DNA of 64,000 bases from NCBI GenBank assembly GCA_015179025.1, contig WHUX01000081.1, forward strand, positions 1-64,000, written 5' to 3'. This stretch comes from Terfezia claveryi. Its lineage: Eukaryota; Ascomycota; Pezizomycetes; Pezizales; Pezizaceae. The position numbers and the translations under genes were made by a program. Of this stretch, positions 47,910 to 59,810 are shown piece after piece. Every line of letters starts with the position of its first letter. Positions within the stretch are counted from its first letter, which is position 1. The notes beneath the pieces are model-generated. The model was not told the DNA's origin and made no database searches. It worked only from the letters and a program-made list of their open reading frames with translations.

Positions 47910-50900
47910 CTACAGCTCATCGTGCCCTTTCTTCCCCTCCCCTCCATCATTCTCCCTTTCCTCCTTCTTCCCATTCTTTTTCTCCTTCTCTGCCTTCCTC
48001 CTCTCCTTCTCTTCCTTTTCTTTTTTCTTCCTCTCCCTCTCCAGCTTTTTCTTCTTCTCCTTCTCCTTCCTCTCCTTCTCTTCCTGTGCCCTCATCTGCC
48101 TCCCCAACACCTCCACCATCTTCTCATTACATTCCTTAATCTTACCCTCCAGGTCCTTCACCGTCACGACAGGGTCCACGTTTAGTGGCAACTTCTCTTG
48201 TTCAGCGAGTTCCTTATCTAGATAGGCCGCTATGTCGACCACTAGGTTTTGGAGCGCGAAGGTATCCTCGGTGGAATATGTCGGTGGTGAGTCGAGTTCG
48301 ACTTCAAGCTCTTCGATGACGATGGTCTGTTTTGAGTCTTTTGAATTTTGCTTATCGGATTTATCTTCCAACTCGTCAAACCCATCAGTAGCCTCCTGTT
48401 CTTCCCCCGAAGTGGCGGCCGAAGCAGAGGCGGCGGCTGCCTCTTCTTTCTCCTTCGCCTTCTTCTCCCTATTCGCCTCCTCTAACTTCCTTGTCTCTAC
48501 CATCATCTCCACAAATTGTCTCGTCTGCCCCAGCGCCTCCTTCAAAAGCTTAACCATCTCCGGCCTACGTCTATGCTCCTCCATCCTCCTCTTCACGGGG
48601 TCGGCTATATCCAGAAGTACCTTCAACTTCTCCTTAATTAGATGTCCAGGGGCAATGTCGCCTCCGTCAGAGTCATAGAGCCAGTTGGACGTAGCTTCGG
48701 TAAGGGAGGTGAGGGTGGTGGTGGTCTCGGGGGTGGAGGAGGAGAGGAAGGACTCGTCGGTGAGGAGCTCACGGAGTTTGTAGACAGTGGATTCGAGGTC
48801 GTTAAAGGCGGCGTCACGCGAAAGGCGGGCAGCGTCGTGTTGGTCGAAGCCGTGGATTCTGTGCGGAAGGGGCGGTTAGATTTTGAATAGGGTGAGAGAA
48901 AGGGGGGGAGAAACCTACTTTTGGATTAAAGCTTGCTTAACCTCGGGCGAAACTTCCGGGAATCCAGCCTTCACAATTTCAATCTCCAATGGGATCTTTT
49001 CAAATTTCGTAATATACTTCTTTTTCGCACTCTTCAAATTCGTCTGCTCCCCCTCTTGTCCCTTCAAATTCACCTTTGGTGGTTCTTCATCCTCCTGTTT
49101 TGTCGATGCCGTATCAGATGATGCTGCTGAGGATGAATCACTGGCACCTGCATTATTCTTCTTCTTTAGCCCCAAAAAGTCCTTAACTCCATCAAACACC
49201 CCATCCCCCTTATCGGCCTTACCCTTCTTCCCATTATTCTTCTTCTTATCCTCCTTCTTTTCCAGTACATCTTCGTACTGCACATCACATCCAGCCCACG
49301 CACCCAAAACCTCAGGAAGACCGTCCTTCTCACGTAATCGGATCCGGAATCCAGTCCACAGGGTCTCGTGGCTGCAACCGTGGGCTTTGTAAAGTGCCTC
49401 GGCTGTTGCAGTGAGGTTCTTAGTGGTGACTTGGTTGATAAGTTCGATGCGGGGTTTACGGCTGGAGATGGCACTCGGGATGGATTGGGTTAGGTGGAAG
49501 GAGAAGTCGGTGGTGCGCTTCAAAGGAAGAATCTTTTCGGTGTTGAGGGGGGTGTCCGGAGGGAAGAGGGTGTGGGTGATTTCTGAGTGTGTGGTTAGCT
49601 GTTTTACTACACAAGGAATTAGGGTAGAGGGATACCTTCCGAGGACCTGTCTTGCTTGTAGGTGACGGCTATAGGGTAGGGGTTAATATCGTGAACGGCG
49701 ATTTCCTTGACTCGGAAGCTGGTGCTTAGCGCCGCCCCGCGGAAGGTAGCACCCATTACGGCTGCTTCATCGGAGTTTACTGTCCTGCTGATCTTGCCCT
49801 CTCCTACCAATTCCTCGAGCAGCTTCGATACATATGGTACCCGCACACCGCCTCCGTGGAAGATAACCGTATCGATGTTCTCGAGCGTCAACCCCGCCGA
49901 CTCAAGCGCCTGATGTATCGGCTTCGTGACCCTGTCCGAGTACTCTTCCAGATACCCCTCAAACTGCTGGCGAGTGATCTTTGTCCCCTTATAGTCCACA
50001 TCCTCATATAGCGACTCTACGCTTGCATGTGCCTCCAAGTTTGCAGAAAGTATATGTCGAACCTTTGTCGCTTCCCTCCAGAGCTTCGCCGCAGTCCGGC
50101 CATTGAGGCGAACCATATCCCGGACATTTTCTTCCCCCTCAGCTTCGATCTTCTTCCCCTTTGGCGTGTCCAGAAAATCGTTCAATAGATGCTCAGACAG
50201 CTTTTTGTTGAAGAGATCCCCACCCAGACTATTATCCCAAGCTACACCCAACACTGCTACCTCAGTGATGTCCTTCTTGAATCGGCCTATGTCTTTTACT
50301 GTTTTCCCAGCGAATTTTACCACCGTAGCTGTCGTACTTCCCGCGCCCATGTCGTAGATTATATGCGTTTCGGGCTTATCTTCCGGTTTGAAATCCCGTC
50401 CGGTGGCGTAATTAATCCCAATTGCTACCCCATCGCTAACCATAGCCATGACCTTCAACTTCACAAGCTCCGCCGCAAGCTGCAGAGAGTATTTTTCCTC
50501 GGCGGTGAAGTAGGCTGGGATGGTGAATACCACGTCCTCAATCACACCCGCTTTCCCCTTCTCTGCTGCGAGCGCGAGTGCATTCCGCTGGATGTTCTTC
50601 AATTCCATAGCCAACAGTTCTTCAACAGTAAACTGCTGATTCCCATCTTCTCCTGGCGGCGCAGAAGCGGATCTAAAGCTCGTCGTGGGCCTCCCATCGC
50701 TGGGCATCAGCTCCAACGCAGGATACCTAGCAGAGTACTCAGTGACCGTATCCTCAGAGATGTGTTTTCCGAGTAATTGTTTGAGGTTTGGATAGACGTT
50801 CTGCGGGAATCGGGCTGCGAGGTTAGCAGCGTCGACGCCGTATAATCGGTCTGGGTGGGTGAATCCATTGCTGGAGTCGGAGGGGGAGGAGAGGCGGGAG

Positions 50901-51109
50901 GGCTTGAATGCGATGACGGAGGCTTCTTTGCGCCGGGAGTCTTTGGTTAAAACGATTTCGAGGGGGATCCCGGGCTTGACGAGTGCGGCTTTAAAGTACT
51001 CCTGCCCGAGGTCAATTCCCAGGATGGAGCTGGCGGCGGAGGAGAGCTCTGGGAGGGTGAAGAGGAGGAGGAGGAATTTGGGGGCGAGGGCGGAGAGGGA
51101 CAATCGCAT
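47910..51109 (-). CDS. LHS1: ER Hsp70-family chaperone Lhs1/GRP170 (HYOU1)
   Basis: Large ER-lumenal Hsp70 relative that acts as nucleotide exchange factor for Kar2/BiP and helps protein import and folding. Exons 51,109-49,636, 49,582-48,919 and 48,858-47,910; 3,087 nt, 1,028 residues. A signal peptide (MRLSLSALAPKFLLLLFTLP, cleavage after about SSA) precedes the ATPase domain: ILGIDLGQEYFKAALV, DVVFTIPAYFTAEEKYSL, IYDMGAGSTTATVV and VIFHGGGVRVPYVSKLLEE. Then come a beta domain, an acidic/Ser-rich loop, and a long helical C-terminus with a Lys/Glu-rich stretch ending KKGHDEL; HDEL is the ER-retrieval signal. The start is the ATG just before the signal peptide; an in-frame ATG at 51,220 would bury it and is rejected. 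Introns: GTATCC...CAG and GTAGGT...CAG. Confidence 0.96.
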
Positions 51110-52771
51110 GGCTTTTGGGTGTGTGTAATTGTGAAGTGTAGGGAGCGTGAGTGAGAGTGTGAGTGTGAGGGAAGGGGGGTGGCGGATGGGGGAGTGGGAT
51201 GGGGGGAAGGGAGAGGCCAAGTAGTTGGGGTATCAGGTGGGGCTTTGTAGAGTTATGAGATCAAGCTTTTGGCAGCGAAGAGAAGAAGTTACAATCGCCG
51301 TGCACCTGACTCTTCTCTCTTTCTCTCCCTTTCTCTGTCTCTCTCTCTGACTCTCACTCTGTATCTGTTATTCACAATGAGTGTATATGAGTGTATCTTT
51401 AGAATTGATGAAGGCTGGTTGATTGGAAGCCCAAGGTCGAGTCGGGATGAGATCGATATATAATGTTGCAGGAACGCCGTTGCAGCTGCAGCTTCCACCT
51501 AGCAGAGGTATAGCGGCCACCGCTTTGAGAAGAGTACAGCTGTTCAGTTTGCGTGCCCAATTGGAGCTGCTACAGTGGATGGGGATGGGGGACGTGGGAC
51601 TAAGCTGTATATGTGGTCAGTTCAAGATTTTGTTGGTGGGGGGGTGGAAGGGGGGATGGGGGATGGGGGATTGGGGAGGTGGGGAGTCTTCTCCGTTCCT
51701 TACACGTAATTGGGTTTTAGGTGTTGCAGGCGGGTAATACAGCAGCACTGCTCTGGCAATTCATGGCATACGGTTAGAGTCACATATACAGCTGTGGCGG
51801 TCTGTATACCGTCCGTATACCGTAGGTATATACCGACCATCAATATATTATATCTACATACGTAAGTATCTTCCTCACTGCTGGGGTGCGAAGAGGACAG
51901 CTTTCATGCTGTCCTCTTGGCATACGCATGCCACCCCCACAAGTAAACAAACAACAACCCCCCGTACCTACTTACTCACCAACCGAGTCACAGCATTATT
52001 TGCCTCCTTCCATCTCCTGCCTTTCCCGCCAATCTCTGCTGAGCCCCACTTGTCCTCTTTGAAGCCTCAATAGTAGTAGTGCACCGGGCACAACCCTAGC
52101 TGTCCTGATCACGTCCCCCGTTGCCGTAACAACGGCACCTGTACCATACGAGTGTAGGTATACGCTGGCTTCAGCATCCAAAAAAAAAAAGACAGTATCC
52201 ATCAAATATCCTTGTGGGTATACGCTTGCTTCAGCATCCAAAAAAAAAAAGACAGTACTATCCATCAAATATCCTTGCCAAGCACTGGTAGCTATAGATA
52301 CATATATAGATCTAGTTTACCGATGAGGAGTGGTATGTACTGTACATCACTCCCCTCGTCCTTAGCAATCCCCCCCCTCTTCAATGGTTACAAAACTCCC
52401 CCTCACATATTGGGTGAGCATTATAATAACACTTCATTCTACCTTCTTCCATCAATCATAAACATAATCAGTCCCACATTGTAATTGTCGTTCCTTCCAC
52501 GAGAAACAGTTCTCCAATATCAGACAAAAACAATGACAAACAAATTGATTTCTGTGTAACCTTCGCAGCCTCTACCTAAATACCCTTTTCGATACTTAGC
52601 AATTTGCGCGACTTTTCTTCATTCAACTCAAGTAGTAATCAGAGCAGTATTCTAATACTTTCCTCAATTCATTCCATTATCATTGGAATATATTCATGAG
52701 TGGTATAGGTCATTATCATCGCCTATTATGCCTGGTATTTGTGAGTAATCAAGCAACCGTAAACTTTGGAC
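51110..52771. other. Gene-free stretch upstream of LHS1
   Basis: Contains a CT-rich microsatellite at about 51,305-51,360, G-rich tracts near 51,630-51,690 and a tandem duplication at 52,152-52,276. No gene supported; the first few hundred bases are probably the LHS1 promoter. Confidence 0.6.
52152..52276. repeat. Tandem duplication of about 62 bp
   Basis: GGTATACGC(T/G)...GCTTCAGCATCC, an A-run, GACAGTA and CATCAAATATCCTT occur twice in a row, the second copy with three extra bases (CTA). Confidence 0.9.
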
Positions 52772-53768
52772 TCACAAACATAACATAGCCAGTTTGCTTA
52801 TAGCATACGATGTCTCGTACGTATGTATGGCTATCGTTCTTGATGTGCTTTTGTAGCTCGTTTCGGGAGGTAAAAACATGCAGAGCATCTTCTGCACTTG
52901 TATTTCACATCCACCACTTGTAGGTTGATATCGTCCCTGAATAAAGGGTTCCCGCGAAAGAGCCTTCGATAAAGTATCTGCTATCATCTTTTTCATCTAG
53001 GCGTATGTTAACAGAATTCATATTTCGCTTTGATCGTTTCTTTGACGGTCGATTTTCCTGTGCCTAGATTTTCCTTGTTTGAATCAAATCACATTCGTAA
53101 GGTGATTCAGATGAAGACACATCTGTATTAGAGTCATATTTCATCTTATGCTTCCTTTTTTTTTTTTTCGACTCTCTTTCAATCGGGAGCATTTTCCAGA
53201 TATTTGTCATGAGTATGGGTCGACTTGTTGCAGAACTTACAAGGTTCACTAATTGATGTAGCTTTTGTAGCGGAGTGAATCGGGACGGTTATTAGGGGTG
53301 TTTTTGTTGTCTTTCAGCATTGGCACAAATCGACTTTTCTTCTCTCAGGATTGCCTGATTTATCTGTATCGAGGTTTGGATAACGTCGTCACAAGCGGAC
53401 TAATCCCGGGAGGAGATTTCTGATCACTTATGTCTTCTCCCAGGTTTTTCAGCTCGCTTGCTGCTGCAGTAACAGAATTGATGACTGTATCACACGCTTG
53501 GATATATTTCCTCTTGATGACGACTGGTGTTGGTCTGCCAGGGTTTCCCAGGCTTCTCCATGCTGCAGCTAAAGAAGACATCGGAGAAGGTCCATCTGTT
53601 ACATTGGACCCAGTCTGCATCGGCATCCCCATGCCTGGCGAGATCAATGATCTGTAATAACCCCACTCTCGCGAATAGCACTCTCATAGCTTTATTGCAC
53701 GTGCAATAGTGCGAGTCGTCAAGGAGGGGTATGTTTGGGTTTCCCCGATCGAACTTTGAAGAAGTCAT
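52772..53768 (-). mobile_element. Degraded second Copia element
   Basis: On the minus strand a Copia-type Gag start (MTSSKFDRGNPNIPLLDDSH, then KAMRVLFARVGLLQII) at 53,768 is followed in shifted frames by VVIKRKYIQACDTVINSV and a damaged zinc knuckle (CKFCNKSTHTHDKYLE, near 53,215-53,250). After a gap comes the RNase H end MKKMIADTLSKALSREPF at 52,996. The pol region between them is missing. LTRs were not identified. Confidence 0.7.
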
Positions 53769-54633
53769 CCATAGTGACAGGCATCTCGGTAATACATAAG
53801 AATCGATGATAAAAAAAGATACTTCACTAATATTAATAGCAACCGAGGGTCATAAATATCTATGTAGTTGTCAAAAGGCAAACAGCTTAGAGTGATGGGC
53901 ATGTTGTTATTTAAGAACTTTATGTTGGTTGGGATAGAGAACACAGTATACTCTGTAAGAACCTCACCCCGGGCTGCACGACAGACCTATGCCAAAATTG
54001 GTGCAAAAACACCAACCACAGCAGCACGGCCAGTGATTGCTCAGTAGAACAAAGATATTCCATAATGGAGTTGTATGTGTTGAAAAAACATTAAAAAAAC
54101 AATAAAAAAACAATAAATGTCTTAGATGGGGTTACTGTAAGGAGGAGACGGAACTCCATACAAAATTCTGCCAAGACTTCAAGATGTTTTGTATTTTTTT
54201 TACCTTTCAACATACAGCTTCATATCTGCTGTGCGGTCACCGCTTCTGGCTGGCTTCACCTGGTTGGGGATAGAGGCATACCTATCAGAATAGGCTCAGC
54301 TGGCAGACAGCTGCATGCATCAACTCGGCTGGCTTAGTGGCCCATCGCCTGGACTGGCCCACCGCTGGCCAGGCCTCCCACTCCCAACCAGACTACCCCC
54401 CACTCGCCGGTGCATTGGTCGGAGTGAGTTCCTTCATATCTGGGAAGGCAAGCAGTGTTTTCTGAATTCCCTTCGAGGCTGACATGAACCAGTGTACGGT
54501 ACTGTCTGCAGCTATTGAATATCCAAAAAAAAAACATATACTGTACATACTTACCTATCACACAGCTTCTCCAAACATCAGTTAACCTGAATCCCACGCC
54601 TATAAACACCAGCCCCACATACATACAGCTGCC
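53769..54633. other. Gene-free stretch before the RBR gene
   Basis: AT-rich then GC-richer sequence with no supported gene. A single CCAACCAGACTA motif at 54,383-54,394 matches the short dispersed motif of the tyrosinase region. Confidence 0.5.
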
Positions 54634-56298
54634 ATGGTGGCCTTGGAGGATTCCGACGAATCCTTCGCCCTCGCCCTTCAAATTTCCCTCCTCTCCGACT
54701 GTACTGACCTCACCCCCCTCACCCGCTCCCAAACTCCCCGCCAGACCACGCTGCTCTCCGACTTTACCCTCGCCCGGGAGCTCTTTGAGCAAGACCTCAA
54801 ATTTGCCCAGCAAGTTTCATCCGACAGACGGCTAGCAGCTAGCATCCGGCGGGCAGTCGTTCAGGATGCTGAGGTTATCGATTCAGAAGTCGGCTGGAAC
54901 GAGGTATTCCGGAAAGATCTCCTGCTCGCTCAGCAATTACGGGCGACGCCGGATGCACCAATGCCTTCTGGGGAGCCAACCGTAGCACCAGCAAAAAGGA
55001 CTAAACTATCGCACTTTGTAAAATCGGCCCCGACCGGAGCAGGGTAGGGCGGAGTACAACGGCTACCAGTGCTCATGACCATAGAAACCTCCACTGCGAC
55101 GTCTGCACCGAGCTTTTACCAGATTATGAAATCGTTTCCCTAACCTGCGAACACAACTACTGCCGGACCTGCCTCCGGAAAACCTTCCTCAACACACTCA
55201 CGAGTCTATCCTTCCCTCCTCGATGCTGCAACACCATCCCGACCACCCTCGTAGCGGAGGTCCTCGATGATCAGGAGCTGGAAAAGTACCTCCATGAGAG
55301 TGTCGTGTATGATGCTACAGCCGAGTCGGAGAAGGGGAGGAGGAATTGTGCTCGGAGTACGTGTGGCCAGGTGTTACTTCCAGGCTGGATCAGGGGCGAT
55401 GTAGGGTTGTGTTTGAAGTGTGATGGGAAGACGTGTATGGTTTGTGGAGGCGAGGCACATCCAGGGGCGAGTGTCCTAGGGATGAAGCTACGGCAAGTTT
55501 GTTTAAGTTGGCGGAGGTAAGGAGGTGGCAGCGCTGTCCTAGGTGTGGGAGTGTGGTGGAGTTGTTGCAGGGATGCTTTCATATGACTTGTTTGTGGGTT
55601 TCTCTCCCTTCCCTCCTCCCCCATATTCCTCGGATATTGAAAGCAACTTTGTTTGTGTATTTTTTTGTGTATTTTTTTTTGTGTGTGTGTGTGTGTGTGT
55701 GTTTGTCTATGTGGATGCTGATGTACGTGTGTATAGGTGTAAATACCAGTTCTGCTATAAATGCGCCGCCAAATGGAAAACGTGCTCATGCATTCAAGCT
55801 GACGAAAGCTACATCACCGGCCGCGTCAATGCGGCTACCACCTTCGCCACCACCTCCCGCACCACCTCATCTTTCTCTCGCACCATCTCCTCCGCCAACC
55901 AAACCCAGCTCGACTTCGAGCATCGCCAGCAAGCACTCCGGTACGACGAAGGACTAAAACGGCGACTGGAAGAGCTCAAGACCCTTCGGAGAACCAGGGA
56001 ATCTCAGAGGGATGTGGTGATGGTGGATAGGATGGTTTGGGATGAAGAGGAGAAAATTAGAAGGGAATTGATGGAGGAAGAAAAAAAGAAGCGGGAGAAG
56101 GAGAAAGGGGAGCAGAGGAGGGAGGGGGAACTGAAGGGCGTGTTTGGGGGTTTGTTGGGGTGGGTTAACGACAATGTTGTTGGGAAGGGGAAGGGGAAGG
56201 GGAAGGAGAGGGAGAGGACGGGGGAGGATGGGGAGTTTAATGGTGTGGTGGGGAGGTTGGTGGATTGGACTATGGTGGGTTTCTCAGTTCATCAGTGA
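54634..56298 (+). CDS. RBR-type (RING-IBR-RING) E3 ubiquitin ligase, frameshifted
   Basis: Ubiquitin ligase of the RING-between-RING class, which forms a thioester with ubiquitin on a Cys of RING2. The N-terminal exon (54,634-55,043) is helical without a known domain. After a possible 41-nt intron (55,044-55,084, unusually short) comes RING1, HCDVCTELLP...CEHNYCRTC...RCC. Then IBR: CARSTCGQVL...CLKCDGKTCMVCGG, and RING2 QRCPRCGSVVELLQGCFHMT, which after a 143-nt intron (55,594-55,736, GTGGGT...TAG, with a GT microsatellite) continues CKYQFCYKCAAKWKTCSC. HMTC is the expected catalytic-Cys site. The C-terminus is a charged Lys/Glu coil. Between GGEAHPG and CPRDEAT (about 55,465-55,475) the frame changes, consistent with one lost G in GGGGCG; no intron explains it. 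Pseudogene or sequence error. Confidence 0.8.
55675..55705. repeat. GT microsatellite in an intron
   Basis: About ten GT units after a T-run, inside the last intron of the RBR gene; such tracts are prone to length change but this one is non-coding. Confidence 0.9.
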
Positions 56299-57274
56299 AA
56301 TTGCTCTTGTGAGTTGTAAAATTGGTGGACTAATTATGCTCTTTGTGCGGCGGGTATCCGTAGGCTGCGGAATCGACAGCTGCTGCCACCACATCCGAAT
56401 CTGCATCGACGCCGGTGCCGAAGGCCAAACCAGCGAATCCAGCTGCTAGCAGGAAGAGGGAGCTTTCTCCCGCGACAAGAGACCGCATGGCGGGTTTAGG
56501 AACGTATGGTGTTTTGAGTGTTACGGGGGTTTAATCGCTTATCATTTTGGATTTTCTTGTGGGTGGATCAAATCAGGTAGACGGTGCAGAGGTGGAAGTG
56601 AAGCAGTTTTAAAAAGGGGAGGAAGGCTCAACCCGATTTCGATTGAGTGAGGGGAGTGTGGGTGGAATGATTCGATTAAGCGCTTAATATTTTGAGGGTA
56701 GGGATGGGGAGTGAATTTTGGCTACAGCGGTTGTGGGTATTCTAGGGTGGATATAGGCCGGAGTTGAGTAGATATCTCGGATAGTTTTGCCGTTTGATAT
56801 GGTAGGGTTTTGGCTGTTATAGATGGACATTGCATCCAGAGGTTTCTTCATGTTGAAACATTTGTGTGTGAGTGCAGTTCCGTATATACATATCACTTTA
56901 TTATATGTATCACTTTATTTTACATCACTTTAGTTTACATCACTTCTGCTGAGGTATATAGGTACAGCTGCCCAGTAGATTGTTGGCTGTTGTTGCCGCT
57001 CTTGTGGCGGGTATGCCGCTTATCGCTTATCCGCATATCGGGGCGCACCAAGCTAAACTTTCTCGTGGGGACCGGCTTTTGTTGTGAACTCTGCAATTGT
57101 TCCATCCTACAGCTTCTCCCCCTCTCTGTCTCTATTCTTCCCTCCTCTCTGCCCTCTCTGCTCCTCTCTGCTCTCTCTGCTCCTCTCTGCTCTCCCTCCT
57201 CCCATTGGGTACGAGGCTACCTCCCATCACGGTGCATACACACCGACACACTATACCCCGCCACCTCAGCAAAC
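56299..57274. other. Spacer between RBR and FSF1 genes
   Basis: No supported gene. An in-frame upstream extension of the FSF1 ORF reaches 56,810 but its content is low-complexity CT-rich sequence (57,115-57,200), more like a promoter/leader. Confidence 0.55.
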
Positions 57275-58369
57275 ATGTCCTCCTCCATCCCCGGCCTGCA
57301 CTCCCTCCCCTCCTCTCAATACGACCTCACCACCTACCGCGGCCGTGTCCTCCACTCCCTCGACCTCTGCGATCCCCGCACCCTGTTCACCTCGTCTTCG
57401 CAGCTCTGCGCGTACATTCAAACCATCCGCGCGTACAAAAGCACACCCAGCCGAAAACCCCCCCCGCTCACCCCAGATATTTGGCACGCCAAAAAAGTCC
57501 TCGACGCCACGCTCCACCCCGACACAGGGGAACCCGTGCTTCTCCCCTTCCGAATGAGCGCCTTCGTCTTCTCAAACCTCATCGTCACGGGGGGGATGTT
57601 GACGCCCAACCTCACCACGCGGGGCATGCTCGCGTGGCAGGTGGTCAACCAGAGCTTGAATGTGGCCATTAACGCTAGTAATGCAAATAAGAGCACGCCG
57701 TTGACGTGGTCCGGGATGGGGGTTAGTTATCTGTTGGCAGTGGGCTCGAGCTGCGGGGTTGCGCTGGGGTTGAATAACCTTGTCCCGAGGTTGAAGAGGG
57801 TTAGTCCTGGGATGAGGGTCGTGCTGGGGAGACTGGTTCCATTTGCAGCGGTGGTCACGGCGGGGGTGGTCAATGTGGGGGTTATGAGGGGGAAGGAGAT
57901 CTTGGAGGGAATTGAGGTGTTTCCGCATTTACCGGCTTGGAAACCAAACACATCCACCACCGACACTACTACACCTACACAGCCCTCACCCTCCCCTAAC
58001 GGTGGCAGCGAAGAACTAACACCCACCACCCCGCTTGGAAAATCCCGCCACTGCGCCGTCCTCGCTGTCTCTCAGACCTCCCTCTCCCGCGTCATCAACG
58101 CAACCCCAATCATGGTCATTCCGCCGCTCATCCTCATCGCCCTTCAAAACCGCTGGCCCCTGCTTAAGCGAAACCCGCGCCTCGTCTTGCCGGTCAATCT
58201 AGGGATTATCTTTGTGACCAGCGTGTTTGCGCTGCCGTTGGCGCTTGGGGCGTTTCCGCAGAGGCAGATTGTGGGGTTGGAGAGTGTGGAGGAGGGGATT
58301 AAGGAGGAGTTGAGGAGGAGGAAGGGTGGGGAGGGCATCAAGAGGGTGGAGTTTAATAGGGGAATTTAG
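57275..58369 (+). CDS. FSF1: Sideroflexin (mitochondrial serine/amino-acid carrier)
   Basis: Inner-membrane carrier; mammalian sideroflexin-1 imports serine for one-carbon metabolism, and yeast Fsf1 is the fungal form. Single exon, 364 residues, start at MSSSIPGLHSLPSSQYDL after AAAC. Family marks: YDLTTYRGRVLH near the N-terminus, the signature HPDTGEPVLLPFRMSAFV (about residues 88-105), NQSLNVAINASNA, SYLLAVGSSCGVALGLN, GVMRGKEILEGIEVF, and SLSRVINATPIMVIPPLI in the C-terminal half. About five hydrophobic segments. A Thr/Ser/Pro-rich linker (about 230-250) separates two halves and is longer than in animal relatives. Codon use is G+C-rich like GUT2 and LHS1. Confidence 0.94.
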   Translation: MSSSIPGLHSLPSSQYDLTTYRGRVLHSLDLCDPRTLFTSSSQLCAYIQTIRAYKSTPSRKPPPLTPDIWHAKKVLDATLHPDTGEPVLLPFRMSAFVFSNLIVTGGMLTPNLTTRGMLAWQVVNQSLNVAINASNANKSTPLTWSGMGVSYLLAVGSSCGVALGLNNLVPRLKRVSPGMRVVLGRLVPFAAVVTAGVVNVGVMRGKEILEGIEVFPHLPAWKPNTSTTDTTTPTQPSPSPNGGSEELTPTTPLGKSRHCAVLAVSQTSLSRVINATPIMVIPPLILIALQNRWPLLKRNPRLVLPVNLGIIFVTSVFALPLALGAFPQRQIVGLESVEEGIKEELRRRKGGEGIKRVEFNRGI

Positions 58370-59117
58370 ACGATTGAGATGGGGGGGAGTATGAAGACGA
58401 AGGAAGGTATTACCCTGATTTCACGTAGAGATATATCCTCATTTTTGGGTTTTTTCTTTTTCTATTTCTTGGCCTGAATAGGAGATACAAACATAGATAG
58501 ATACCTACACACTTACCCTACTTGCTTAACGTGAATTCTCATTCTCATACGCCCCTGTTTGCCCTCCGTGCTGTTTTTTTTTTTTTTGTATGTTGGTTTG
58601 TTTGCTGGGTAGATTCATGTGATGGGAAACTTAAAAGCAAAGCAGTTTTGGATTAGAAGGTATTACCTACATATTGGGGTGTACGGGGATTGTGGGGGTG
58701 GGAGGACATAAACCTTCCCCCCCCAAAATAGAACTAACCAACGGGAGAGTTAACAGATACCGTGCATGTGTGATAATGTAACATGAGCCCACTCTTATTC
58801 TTTTTCGCTCTGATTGGTTATGTTGTTGTTGTTGTTGTTTCGTCTAAGGTGTAGTGGCGTTGTTCCGACACTTTTTTGAGAAGGTTTGTTAGATATTGTT
58901 GTTTGTTTACATCCTTAGGACAGTGACAAAAATGATGTTCACCATTAATGACAGACTGGAAGACTGTCATGCTTATATATTTCCCCACCATGGAGATCTA
59001 ACTTACACTACACTTCTCAGCCATAGTAACTACCAAGCTACATCCTTATAAACCAACGGCAGACTTCTATTTTGTTTGGTATCAATGGAATCAAATTCAG
59101 GGGTTCCTGCAGCCTAA
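58370..59117. other. Spacer with homopolymers
   Basis: T-run near 58,575, C-run near 58,720 and a GTT microsatellite near 58,822-58,840. No gene supported. Confidence 0.6.
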
Positions 59118-59810
59118 CTATGGTGCGGTGGGAAATGCAGGATCATATAGTTCCTCGCCTGCATCATCCGTGTCACTTTCCCATACACCTCCATCTTCCA
59201 CCTCGTCTGCCTTCCCATTCTTTCCTGGCCCCTCCGCCCTGGATGCCTTACCCTCCACTGGTTTGGCTCCATGTATCCCCCTCCCTTCCAAATTCACAAA
59301 AACCTTCTTGAAACCCCCTCCCCCGGCTGGGCCCGCACCCTCGCCTTCTCCCCCTGGAGTAGAAAATGTACTCTTAAACCCAGACTTTTTAAGACCAGGA
59401 TTGGTCGAGGCACCGGAGGCCAGAGCGATCGGCTTGATGGTGATCATGCCGGCTGCCGCTTCTGCCTTTCGTTCCTTTTCACGGCGAAGAGATGCAGAGG
59501 GGCGTTGCATGGCTTTCATATCTGCAAGACGCTTTTTGTGGGAGTGGTCGTAAGAGGACAGATGTGCTGTGTTTGAGACGGTTAGCTCCAATGGCAATTG
59601 GGATAATTGCCCTCCTCAATTTCAACGTCCAGAGTTTCCTTAAACTCCTGGTCCCTTTTGGCATGGAAAATGTCAGAGGGACAGGTGGTCTAGGGAGTAG
59701 GTTCCAGGGCAAAAGTCACGACGGCTAAGTGCCAGCGGCGAAAATTGGTGAAACCTGGGGCATACCATCATATTCGTTAACACGGTTGTATCCCTTAGAG
59801 CACAGCTCGC
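59118..59810 (-). CDS. HKKRL-motif protein, zinc-finger/G-patch-like, 5' end unresolved
   Basis: The clear part (59,597-59,118) reads LPLELTVSNTAHLSSYDHSH, then KKRLADMKAMQRPSASLRRE. The SYDHxHKKRLxxMKxM pattern resembles the region next to a U1-like zinc finger in GPATCH8-type nuclear proteins. The remainder is Gly-rich and acidic, ending DDAGEELYDPAFPTAP. Upstream in another frame is FHAKRDQEFKETLDVEIEEG, which surely belongs to the same protein. The two frames meet at about 59,597-59,605 with no GT-AG intron, so a base is probably missing there. A further small exon (59,810-59,766, possible reading KGYNRVNEYDG) may be upstream. Function is inferred from a short motif only. Confidence 0.5.

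Noticed and set aside
47815..49392. Long plus-strand Ser/Phe-rich ORFs opposite LHS1
   Set aside because: They are antisense shadows of the Lys/Glu-rich C-terminus of LHS1.
51110..51220. Upstream in-frame ATG at 51,220 as start of LHS1
   Set aside because: It would put 37 Pro/Ser/Thr-rich residues ahead of a clear signal peptide that begins at the ATG at 51,109.
56810..57274. N-terminal extension of the sideroflexin ORF
   Set aside because: The extension is CT-rich low-complexity sequence; the family begins near the ATG at 57,275 and the resulting length fits.
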